A DNA stretch of 16,758 nt from RGIG7378 sp964500525 (lineage in GTDB: Bacteria > Bacillota > Clostridia > RGIG7378), in assembly GCA_964500525.1 (NCBI GenBank), contig CAZCOE010000080.1, forward strand, positions 1 through 16,758, in the 5' to 3' direction. Shown here piece after piece: positions 1 through 6,179 of the stretch. Under the pieces are notes generated by a model. It saw only the letters and a list, made by a program, of their open reading frames with translations, was not told where the DNA came from and ran no database searches. Position 1 is the first letter of the stretch; the number at the start of each line of letters is the position of its first letter. A program made the position numbers and the translations under genes.

Positions 1-145
1 TGCCGGTGCAGAAGGTAAAATCAACACCATGACTGCGGAGCAGCCTGACTGCCTCCTTGTTCCGCAGAGACATAGACTTGTCCTGGCGCAGGAAAGTCCC
101 ATCCATGTCTGCTACTACTAATCGGATATTGTGTAGGTGTGTCAT
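1..145 (-). CDS. HAD-superfamily (Cof-type) hydrolase, 5' fragment
   Basis: Only the first 48 codons are in the window; the gene runs off the left edge. The N-terminus reads MTHLHNIRLVVADMDGTFL, in which DMDGT (residues 14-18) is HAD motif I, with the nucleophilic Asp at 14 and the acid/base Asp at 16. The following ALRSH/FTFCTG-like stretch fits the Cof-type (HAD-IIB) subfamily, whose members dephosphorylate sugar phosphates, FMN or similar small molecules; the substrate cannot be read from this fragment. The ATG is preceded by AAAGGAAG at good spacing. The start lies only about 11 bases past the T-tract of the tRNA-Glu terminator, so there is no room for a separate promoter, and expression probably needs readthrough from the tRNA transcript. 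The family call rests on motif I and the N-terminal pattern. Confidence 0.85.
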   Translation of the reverse strand, partial: MTHLHNIRLVVADMDGTFLRQDKSMSLRNKEAVRLLRSHGVDFTFCTG

Positions 146-154
146 GTGCTTCCT

Positions 155-189
155 TTAAAAAAACGCCCAGGCTGTATGCCTGGGCGTTT
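155..189 (-). terminator. Intrinsic terminator of tRNA-Glu
   Basis: A perfect 12-bp inverted repeat (AAACGCCCAGGC at 161-172 and its complement at 178-189) encloses a 5-nt loop and is followed on the minus strand by a run of seven T. It ends the tRNA transcript. Its T-tract almost touches the ribosome binding site of the HAD gene. Confidence 0.9.
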
Positions 190-192
190 GCT

Positions 193-268
193 TGGTGACC
201 CATAGCGGATTCGAACCGCTGTTGCCGCCGTGAGAGGGCGGAGTCTTAGGCCGCTTGACCAATGGGCC
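193..268 (-). tRNA. tRNA-Glu (anticodon CUC)
   Basis: Read on the minus strand, this is a 76-nt tRNA with a 7-bp acceptor stem (GGCCCAT with ATGGGTC, one G-T pair), a D-arm, an anticodon stem CCGCC/GGCGG closing the loop CTCTCAC, and a T-arm with GGTTCGAATCC. The loop gives anticodon CTC, which reads GAG (Glu). The CCA end is encoded (193-195). The CTC isoacceptor is dispensable in many bacteria because the TTC isoacceptor can wobble, so a further tRNA-Glu(TTC) gene is expected elsewhere. Confidence 0.95.
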
Positions 269-276
269 GTGCGACT

Positions 277-305
277 ATAATACACTGATGCACCCAGTCT
301 GTCAA
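277..305 (-). promoter_or_regulatory. Sigma-A promoter of tRNA-Glu
   Basis: On the minus strand a consensus -35 TTGACA (300-305) is followed after exactly 17 bp by TATTAT (277-282). Transcription would start a few bases before the mature tRNA 5' end at 268. The near-consensus match fits a stable-RNA promoter. Confidence 0.85.
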
Positions 306-346
306 GCGCCAAAATTTATTGTTTTTAAAACATTTTTCCTTTGATT

Positions 347-2251
347 TTACAGGCTGCGGCTGGCGATTTCGCCCTTAATGCTCTCCAGTACCTGATCCAG
401 GGGAATGGCTCCCTTGTCACCCTCTTTGCGGGAGCGAAGGGCAACTGTGCCATCCTCGGCCTCCTTGTCTCCAACCACAAACATGTAGGGAATCTTGTGA
501 AGCTGTGCCTCACGGATCTTGTAGCCCACCTTTTCGTTGCGGTCGTCCAGCTCAGCCCTGATGCCTGCTGCATTCAGCTTGTCCATAACGCTCTGGGCAT
601 ACTCTCTGTGCTTTTCCGCAATAGTGATTACCTTTACCTGCACCGGAGCCAGCCATGTGGGATATGCTCCTGCAAAGTGCTCGGTAATAACGCCGATAAA
701 GCGCTCGATGGATCCAAACACAACTCTGTGAATCATAACAGGGCGATGCTTCTCTCCATCCGCTCCTGTATACTCCAGTTCGAACCTCTCAGGCAGCTGC
801 ATATCCAGCTGGATAGTGCCGCACTGCCATGTACGTCCCATGGAATCCTCCAGGTGGAAGTCCAGCTTGGGACCGTAGAACGCGCCGTCGCCCTCGTTAA
901 TCTGATAGGTCTTGCCCATGTCGGTAATGGCTGCCTTAAGGGTCTCCTGGGCGAACTCCCAATCCTTCTCGTCTCCCATGTGGTCATCGGGCATGGTGGA
1001 CAGCTCGATGCTGTAGGGCAGGCCGAATGTGGAATAGACCTCGTCAAACAATGTTACGACTCTCTTGATCTCGTCTCTCATCTGATCCCATGACATGAAT
1101 ATATGGGCATCATCCTGAGTGAAGCAGCGCACCCGGAACAGTCCGTTAAGGGCACCGGACAGCTCGTGTCTGTGAACCAGACCCAGCTCTCCTACTCTCA
1201 GAGGCAGCTCCTTGTATGAATGGGGCTCAGACTTGTACACAAGCATGCCGCCGGGGCAGTTCATTGGCTTGATAGCAAAGTCCTGGTCGTCGATAACGGT
1301 GGTATACATGTTCTGCTTGTAGTGGTCCCAATGTCCGCTGCGCTCCCACAGCTGTCTGTTGAGAATCATGGGAGTGGAAACCTCTACATAGCCATATTTC
1401 TTGTGAATCTCTCTCCAATATTCGATAAGTGTGTTCTTAAGCACAGTGCCCTTGGGCAGGAAGAATGGGAAACCGGGGCCCTCGTCGGTGATCATAAAGA
1501 GGCCCAACTCCTTGCCCAGCTTGCGGTGGTCTCTCTTCTTGGCCTCCTCAATGCGGGCGAAGTACTGGTCCATGTCCTTCTTGTCGGTGAAGGAAATGCC
1601 ATATACTCTCTGGAGCTGCTGATTGGCCTGATCTCCCTTCCAATATGCGCCGGCTACCTGAGTAATCTTGTATGCTCTGACCCTGCCTGTGCTCATCAGG
1701 TGAGGACCTACACACAGATCGGTGTATTCTCCCTGTCTGTAGAAGGAGATGACCGCATCCTCAGGCAGTTCCTCGATAAGCTGTACCTTGTATGTCTCAT
1801 TGCGGCCCTGCATAAATGCAATTGCCTCCTGCCTCTCCAGAGTAAACCTGTCGATAGGCAGATTCTCTCTGACAATCTTCTCCATTTCCTTTTCAATGGC
1901 TGCCAGGTCATCGGGAGTAAAGGGCTGAGGGGTATCGAAATCGTAATAGAAACCATTTTCCAATGCAGGGCCAATGGCGCACTTCACATCGGGGAACAAT
2001 CTCTTCACTGCCTGGGCCATAATGTGAGCTGTGGTGTGCCAATATACATGCTTGCCTTCGGGATCATCGAAGGTCAGAATGGCCAGTTCGCAATCATCAT
2101 TAATGGCCGTTCTAAGGTCCACAACCTGTCCGTTGACCTTGGCTGCACAGGCGGCCTTGGCCAGGCTCTTGCTTATAGAAGCTGCAACATCAATAACTGC
2201 AGTTCCCTGCTCTACCTCGATAATGCTGCCATCCAGTAATTTAACGTTCAT
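347..2251 (-). CDS. thrS: Threonyl-tRNA synthetase
   Basis: This class II synthetase charges tRNA-Thr with threonine in the cytoplasm. From the chosen start it is 634 aa, normal for the bacterial enzyme. Domain order: TGS domain (about 1-60), editing domain with HTTAH (72-76) and the paired Cys180/His184, catalytic core with zinc ligands Cys332 (in MNCPGG), His383 (in DDAH) and His508 (in MIHR), motif 2 around VRCFTQDD, motif 3 around GSIERFIG, then the anticodon-binding domain to the C-terminus. All key residues are present. The frame is open to a GTG at 2260, but that GTG lies inside the Shine-Dalgarno stretch AAAGGGGTG. The ATG at 2251 sits about 8 nt after that stretch and matches the usual MxVKLLDGS beginning. 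The gene has its own promoter and a leader of only about 40 nt. Confidence 0.97.
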   Translation of the reverse strand: MNVKLLDGSIIEVEQGTAVIDVAASISKSLAKAACAAKVNGQVVDLRTAINDDCELAILTFDDPEGKHVYWHTTAHIMAQAVKRLFPDVKCAIGPALENGFYYDFDTPQPFTPDDLAAIEKEMEKIVRENLPIDRFTLERQEAIAFMQGRNETYKVQLIEELPEDAVISFYRQGEYTDLCVGPHLMSTGRVRAYKITQVAGAYWKGDQANQQLQRVYGISFTDKKDMDQYFARIEEAKKRDHRKLGKELGLFMITDEGPGFPFFLPKGTVLKNTLIEYWREIHKKYGYVEVSTPMILNRQLWERSGHWDHYKQNMYTTVIDDQDFAIKPMNCPGGMLVYKSEPHSYKELPLRVGELGLVHRHELSGALNGLFRVRCFTQDDAHIFMSWDQMRDEIKRVVTLFDEVYSTFGLPYSIELSTMPDDHMGDEKDWEFAQETLKAAITDMGKTYQINEGDGAFYGPKLDFHLEDSMGRTWQCGTIQLDMQLPERFELEYTGADGEKHRPVMIHRVVFGSIERFIGVITEHFAGAYPTWLAPVQVKVITIAEKHREYAQSVMDKLNAAGIRAELDDRNEKVGYKIREAQLHKIPYMFVVGDKEAEDGTVALRSRKEGDKGAIPLDQVLESIKGEIASRSL

Positions 2252-2296
2252 ATCAAACACCCCTTTATGAGATCTATTGCTAAAACAGTTCTGTGT

Positions 2297-2325
2297 ATTG
2301 TATCACTAATTTTGCCCTGTGTTAA
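2297..2325 (-). promoter_or_regulatory. Sigma-A promoter of thrS
   Basis: TTAACA (2320-2325) and TACAAT (2297-2302) on the minus strand are separated by 17 bp. The predicted start leaves a leader of about 40 nt before the thrS ATG, too short for a T-box. Confidence 0.75.
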
Positions 2326-2328
2326 CTA

Positions 2329-2360
2329 CAAAATAAAAGGACACGTATTTATCGCGTCCT
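2329..2360 (-). terminator. Intrinsic terminator of the MetH-like gene
   Basis: An 8-bp stem (AGGACGCG with CGTGTCCT on the minus strand, one G-T pair) with a 7-nt loop is followed by TTTTATTTT. It separates the MetH-like gene from thrS. Confidence 0.85.
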
Positions 2361-2380
2361 GTAATGGTGATTCAAAATAT

Positions 2381-3700
2381 CTAGCATAGAGAACTGGAAA
2401 ACTCCAGACAGCCGTACTTGCGGGCAATCCCGGCAGAGACATCGCTGTCTGTAACTACACCGGGTCTGCCATTGTAGCTGCGCACAGCCTTCTCCAACAT
2501 CTTGGGATCGGAGGACCTGAATACTATCGGCCTCTTGATATATGTCTGCATATCCCCCAGGACATACTCTATAGGCAGCTCCTCATCCATAGCCTTATCT
2601 ACATCCAGATATAGGACGTCGCACTTGCGCCCCGCAATCTCCCTGATTACGTCGAACATGTCATCCAGGTCGATAACCGGCTCCGGTCCGATAACCTCAT
2701 GTACCGACAGAGGATGGAAACCCCTGTCAATGCGCACCCGGGAGTTGCCTCCTGTCAGCCATGGATGCAGCCTGTCATTATTGGGGGTCCAAGCAGGAGC
2801 AGAAAGGTTGTCCAGTGTCTCCTTGATAAACTCAATAGTTCTGGGAGATGTGCCGAATGTACCTCCAATGAGTCTGGCTCCCGAGTGAATGTATTCCTCG
2901 CAGAACTGGCTGATGGCATCGTCGCTGTCCGGAGAGAGCAATCTGTCTCCCACAATATATGGAGTGCCTGCATTGGGCCTTACGCAGAGCATCTGTCCGC
3001 TCTGAGCTGCCGCAGCACAGGACCTGACCATGGATGCAGCTCCGTCTCCATCGCTGAGGGAAATAACATCTGCCCCCAGAGACTTCATGGTGACTGCCAT
3101 GGAGCAAATATCCTCTCCCATCAAGGTCTTGCCGTTCTTCTCCACAGAGACGCCGCAGATAATGGGCAGCTTGGTATTCTCCTTGGCTGCCATAAGGGCT
3201 ACCTTGAGCTCCTTCATGCTCTTGAATCCATCCAGGTGAATGGCATCTGCACCGAACTCCTCAAACATGGCCAATTGCTCTGCGAAAAGCTCGTAGGTTC
3301 TCTCAAGGGTCAGATCTCCAATAGGACGCAGCAGCTTGCCCAAGGGGCCTGCCGTACCTATAACATAGCACTTGTCCCCTACCACTTCTCTGGCAAGGCC
3401 AATACTCCTGTCAATAATCTCCCGGAGCTTGTCCTCCATGCCGCACTCGTGGAGTTTGATTCGGTTGCTGTTGAACGTAAGGGTCTGCAGGCAATCGCTG
3501 CCTGCCTGATAATAGGTCCTGTAGACCTCTCTGACCACAGCTGGGTTGGTGATATTGTGGATATCCGGCACATCTACTGAGGCAGAGGATAGCGAAAGGA
3601 CAAAGGCACTCTTGGCCCCATCGTACAGTAAAACTCTCTCCCTCATTGCCTGTAATATATCCAAGGTGTCCCCCATAATCTGTGTCTGTATATGCCCCAT
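2381..3700 (-). CDS. MetH-like homocysteine S-methyltransferase-family protein lacking zinc ligands
   Basis: The first ~300 residues follow the homocysteine-methyltransferase barrel of cobalamin-dependent methionine synthase. Landmarks are TFNSNRIKL (75-83), GPLGKLLRPIGDL (118-130), the GADAIHLDGF strand, GKTLMGED (190-197) and RPNAGTP (241-247). The enzyme family transfers a methyl group to a thiol held by a zinc bound to three Cys. Here the GGCCGT-type motif reads GGTFGTSP (279-286), and the GxNC-type loop reads LSDGDG (215-220), so all three expected ligands are absent. The C-terminal ~130 residues (for example RSSDPKMLEKAV and SYNGRPGVV, 395-415) resemble a shortened piece of a pterin-binding domain; there is no cobalamin domain. 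At 439 aa it is far shorter than full MetH. It is monocistronic, with SD GGGAAG 8 nt before the ATG. It may methylate another acceptor or be non-catalytic. The fold is confident, the function is not. Confidence 0.8.
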   Translation of the reverse strand: MGHIQTQIMGDTLDILQAMRERVLLYDGAKSAFVLSLSSASVDVPDIHNITNPAVVREVYRTYYQAGSDCLQTLTFNSNRIKLHECGMEDKLREIIDRSIGLAREVVGDKCYVIGTAGPLGKLLRPIGDLTLERTYELFAEQLAMFEEFGADAIHLDGFKSMKELKVALMAAKENTKLPIICGVSVEKNGKTLMGEDICSMAVTMKSLGADVISLSDGDGAASMVRSCAAAAQSGQMLCVRPNAGTPYIVGDRLLSPDSDDAISQFCEEYIHSGARLIGGTFGTSPRTIEFIKETLDNLSAPAWTPNNDRLHPWLTGGNSRVRIDRGFHPLSVHEVIGPEPVIDLDDMFDVIREIAGRKCDVLYLDVDKAMDEELPIEYVLGDMQTYIKRPIVFRSSDPKMLEKAVRSYNGRPGVVTDSDVSAGIARKYGCLEFSSSLC

Positions 3701-3715
3701 AAATGTTGCTTCCCA

Positions 3716-3743
3716 ATTATAACACCAAGATTTTTGTTGACAA
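3716..3743 (-). promoter_or_regulatory. Promoter of the MetH-like gene
   Basis: TTGTCA (3738-3743) and a perfect TATAAT (3716-3721) on the minus strand are 16 bp apart. The -10 ends only 15 nt before the ATG, so the transcript would have a leader of about 9 nt. The -35 lies in a 9-bp odd palindrome, GTTGTCAAC. Confidence 0.6.
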
Positions 3744-3847
3744 CCGATGAATATTTGCCAAAAAAGTCGATTTACGCCTATATAGTGTCCTGTGCTACAG
3801 GTCAGAACCTACAAAAAAATATTTTTCGGAAACTTGTAATCAGTTAT

Positions 3848-4543
3848 TCATTTTTGTATCGGATAGCCAATCATTTCCGCAGTCATAAGTACACAGAATT
3901 CACATGGTGTATATCTTCTTTTAATAGCCTCACCAAAAGTCATCTCTAGGCAGGAGTATCTGAGGCAATTGCACCATGACCTGTGGTATTTGATACCTGT
4001 TTTTGTGACGTAGACAATGCTGTCTTTGGCCGGAGCATTCTCCCCTGATACTCCCGGACTGCCTGTACCCATGGCCCATCTATATACATGGGATCCCAGC
4101 TTGGCTAATATGTCCTCTGGGGAGATGCGCTGATCTATCCAGGCCCTCTGTAGTGCATGACATGCCGGGTTTTTCAGCAGGCCTCCGGCAAATTTCTCCA
4201 GTCCAAGGTCATATTCCAACCACAGTTCCACAGTGTCTCCCGATCCTGCATAGGGGAGCACTGCCTCCCGGACAACAACTCTGTCCCGCTCCAGCACTGT
4301 TCCTCCGAAGCACTCATCTACAACAGCCCGGGCAATGTCGCTGTCCGTACTGTTTGTCATCCTCAAATTGTAGAGGGTTGACCTGGCTGCAAGTGTATTG
4401 GTCACATCTGCTGTCAGGTCTGTAAGTGCAATCGATACAGTTATTCCGAACACTGACAGAGTCACAGACACTATCAAGATTAACACTATGGGCACCACAA
4501 TGGCTGCCTCCACAGTAATACTGCCTCTGTTATCTGTACTCAT
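3848..4543 (-). CDS. TadE-like pseudopilin with C-terminal Cys/His motif
   Basis: The start chosen is the ATG at 4543, giving 231 aa that begin MSTDNRGSITVEAA. The Gly-Ser then TVEAAIVVPIV hydrophobic helix (about 7-35) is the class III signal/membrane segment of TadE-like pseudopilins; the frame extends upstream to 4615 but only inside the previous gene. The middle (40-170) is probably extracytoplasmic. The C-terminal 55 residues carry YVTKTGIKYH, then Cys191, then YTPCEFC, giving His187, Cys191, Cys214 and Cys217. This resembles the small Ada-like metal-binding tail found on some secreted nucleases and ComEC-related proteins. That pairing with a pseudopilin is unusual. The gene overlaps the preceding TadG-like gene by 14 nt, which suggests translational coupling, and it is last in a three-gene operon. 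Role inferred: a surface or envelope protein. No clear terminator follows. Confidence 0.75.
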   Translation of the reverse strand: MSTDNRGSITVEAAIVVPIVLILIVSVTLSVFGITVSIALTDLTADVTNTLAARSTLYNLRMTNSTDSDIARAVVDECFGGTVLERDRVVVREAVLPYAGSGDTVELWLEYDLGLEKFAGGLLKNPACHALQRAWIDQRISPEDILAKLGSHVYRWAMGTGSPGVSGENAPAKDSIVYVTKTGIKYHRSWCNCLRYSCLEMTFGEAIKRRYTPCEFCVLMTAEMIGYPIQK

Positions 4544-5735
4544 ATGTATATTTCTCTTTATCCACAGCTGCTGTGATGCATGTAAAGTAGTCCTCCAGCT
4601 CCGATTCCCGGTCATCAGCTGCCAGGTTCATATGGATGATATTGCCTATTCTGGCCAGCAGCAGTGTTCCATTGGTAGTCAGCAGCATTATTGCCAGATA
4701 ATCCGTATAGTCGGTATCCACCATTTCAAGGTGGGGAGTCAGGGGCACCGAGTCTCCTGCCATAAGGGAAACCACATCTGCCAAGGCAGCTAATATTGCT
4801 AAAATACAGGCACAGACAATCCGGGTCTCTATCTCCGGAATCTCTGAGTTGATCAAATAGTCCACCAGATTGATGGTCAGCCGCATCCTGAAAATCTGCT
4901 GAAAACTCTCCAGAATATTGAGGGATCCCAGGCTGTTCCCAAATATGCAATACTCTGCCTCAGCACTCTTTAGTACGCTGTACCTGTCCAGAGTCCGGTT
5001 ATATGACGTCATATAGGTAAGTATATAGGATGTACATCCAACTCCTTCCCGCATCCTCTCAGCCATACCCGTGTCCATCAATTCCCGTATCCAGTCCCTT
5101 GACTCAGCCAGCATACCGGAGTAATTGAGAGTCAGCCCCGTATCCTCATCCTCCCACAGCCAGGCTCCTCCCATGGCAGTCCAGTTCTCTCCCAAAGCAG
5201 ATGCCATGTTGCTGAACCCATCCAAAATATCTCCTATATCTATCTGGGGCAGGTTCTGCAGGATAATATCTCCTGCTGCTTCGGCTGAAATCTCAGCGGC
5301 CTGTTCCGACGCATCTGCCAGCGTATTCTCTGCCCCTGCCATGCCAAGATACTCCACCAGAGAGAAAACCTTGGAAGCAGCCCTCTCTACCGCCACGCAG
5401 TCCCATAGGCCTATACCCACAGAAGTTACAGCCCGTTCCAGTATCTGTCTGTCTGCCAAGGACTTGGTCAATGAAACATCAGGACTTATCTCTCCACTAT
5501 CCCAGGTGCAGGACTGTTCCCGGGTTATGCCATATAGCCCATAGTCGGACAACAAATCCCGGTCATACCCCGCAGCCACAGACATGACATACCTGAGCAG
5601 CCCGGTTCTGAGCCTGACCGCCTCCAGTGCACCTCCCCCAATCTCTGCAGCCGCCAGGGCTATTATCACTACAGGCAATATGACTATTGCGGCAAACACT
5701 GTCACTGTGCCGTCTCTCCGTATCAGCAGATTCAT
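4530..5735 (-). CDS. TadG/DUF5702-like pseudopilin-associated protein
   Basis: This 401-aa protein begins with a short basic segment and a single hydrophobic helix (RRDGTVTVFAAIVILPVVII, about 6-30), as in TadG-like and DUF5702 proteins of Clostridia. The rest is probably outside the membrane: GYDRDLLSDYGLYGI (about 56-70) and a C-terminal block with FGNSLGSLN, RMRLTINLVDYL, GDSVPLTP and YTDYLAIMLL follow the DUF5702 pattern. It is shorter than many DUF5702 proteins. The start ATG (5733-5735) overlaps the stop of the upstream TadE-like gene in an ATGA, with AAGGA about 9 nt upstream. It ends 14 nt inside the next gene. The three genes form one tight operon. Role inferred: an assembly or anchoring component of a Tad-like surface structure. 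No motor genes are next to it. Confidence 0.75.
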   Translation of the reverse strand: MNLLIRRDGTVTVFAAIVILPVVIIALAAAEIGGGALEAVRLRTGLLRYVMSVAAGYDRDLLSDYGLYGITREQSCTWDSGEISPDVSLTKSLADRQILERAVTSVGIGLWDCVAVERAASKVFSLVEYLGMAGAENTLADASEQAAEISAEAAGDIILQNLPQIDIGDILDGFSNMASALGENWTAMGGAWLWEDEDTGLTLNYSGMLAESRDWIRELMDTGMAERMREGVGCTSYILTYMTSYNRTLDRYSVLKSAEAEYCIFGNSLGSLNILESFQQIFRMRLTINLVDYLINSEIPEIETRIVCACILAILAALADVVSLMAGDSVPLTPHLEMVDTDYTDYLAIMLLTTNGTLLLARIGNIIHMNLAADDRESELEDYFTCITAAVDKEKYTYEYR

Positions 5736-6007
5736 TGGCTACTATCCTTGAGCTCCTCCACAAACAGGTCAATGCCTTCCAGCAATACGTCCCCATATTT
5801 GTTTGCCTTGTACAGGGTGTGGCAGAACTCACATGGATCCGGAGTCTCGACCTCCCTGCCATCCCCATATGCAGCAACGGTGAGCAGTGTCTTCATCTGG
5901 TTAAACAATCCCAGATATCCCCACAAACTGCAGGTCAGAATCACCACACTGACTATTACAGCCTCTACTGTGGCTGTCCCCCTCTCTCCCATCAATCTGA
6001 TTTGCAT
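5732..6007 (-). CDS. Small TadE-like pseudopilin
   Basis: A 91-aa protein with a basic N-terminus, a RGTATVEAVIV processing-type motif and one hydrophobic helix, the layout of a TadE-like pseudopilin. The remaining part is about 50 residues and includes PDPCEFC. The same CEFC tetrapeptide occurs near the end of the third gene of this operon. Two starts are possible: GTG at 6016 (GGGAG seven nt upstream) or ATG at 6007 (AAAGG about 11 nt upstream). The ATG is preferred because a predicted promoter would place the RNA start within the upstream SD. The stop overlaps the start of the TadG-like gene (ATGA). It is the first gene of the operon and diverges from ychF. Confidence 0.7.
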   Translation of the reverse strand: MQIRLMGERGTATVEAVIVSVVILTCSLWGYLGLFNQMKTLLTVAAYGDGREVETPDPCEFCHTLYKANKYGDVLLEGIDLFVEELKDSSQ

Positions 6008-6030
6008 AGACCTCACCGCCTTTCTCCCAA

Positions 6031-6059
6031 AATCTAGCAGTATTTGCCAGGCAAAACAA
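6031..6059 (-). promoter_or_regulatory. Possible promoter and palindrome of the pseudopilin operon
   Basis: TTGTTT (6054-6059) and TAGATT (6031-6036), with an extended -10 TG, are 17 bp apart on the minus strand. A 13-bp odd palindrome TTTGCCAGGCAAA (6043-6055) fills most of the spacer and reaches into the -35 hexamer, where a repressor could act. Both hexamers are weak, so the call is tentative. Confidence 0.4.
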
Positions 6060-6102
6060 TGTAAGATTATTCACGGTTTGGGAGACTGTTTTGACAAATT
6101 AT

Positions 6103-6131
6103 TTGAGAAGTCGACACCGATGTAATATAAT
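6103..6131 (+). promoter_or_regulatory. Promoter of ychF
   Basis: TTGAGA (6103-6108) and a perfect TATAAT (6126-6131) are 17 bp apart, about 48 bp upstream of the ychF ATG. A TTGACA at 6091 is too far from the -10 to be used with it. Confidence 0.7.
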
Positions 6132-6179
6132 GAACCGAAACCAAAAATAATCGACAATTCCTCCAGGAGATAAATCAAA

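Noticed and set aside
341..1093. Plus-strand ORF of 250 codons opposite thrS
   Set aside because: It is the antisense shadow of a complete threonyl-tRNA synthetase, with no SD and no recognisable protein.
1220..2239. Plus-strand ORF of 339 codons opposite thrS
   Set aside because: Also an antisense shadow of thrS; long because of codon bias, with no domain or ribosome binding site.
2252..2260. GTG at 2260 as the thrS start
   Set aside because: The GTG is part of the SD stretch itself; the ATG at 2251 has correct spacing and the usual N-terminus.
2699..3580. Plus-strand ORF of 293 codons opposite the MetH-like gene
   Set aside because: Antisense shadow; the minus-strand frame has clear family motifs and a promoter.
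3784..3803. Hairpin CCTGT-AGC-ACAGG as terminator of the pseudopilin operon
   Set aside because: Only 5 bp and no T-tract after it on the minus strand.
3692..3949. Plus-strand ORF of 85 codons across the 3701-3847 gap
   Set aside because: It overlaps the promoter of the MetH-like gene and the end of the pseudopilin gene, has no SD and no protein-like pattern.
4544..4615. Upstream ATG at 4615 for the TadE-like gene
   Set aside because: It would overlap the preceding gene by 86 nt and put 24 extra residues before the pseudopilin motif.
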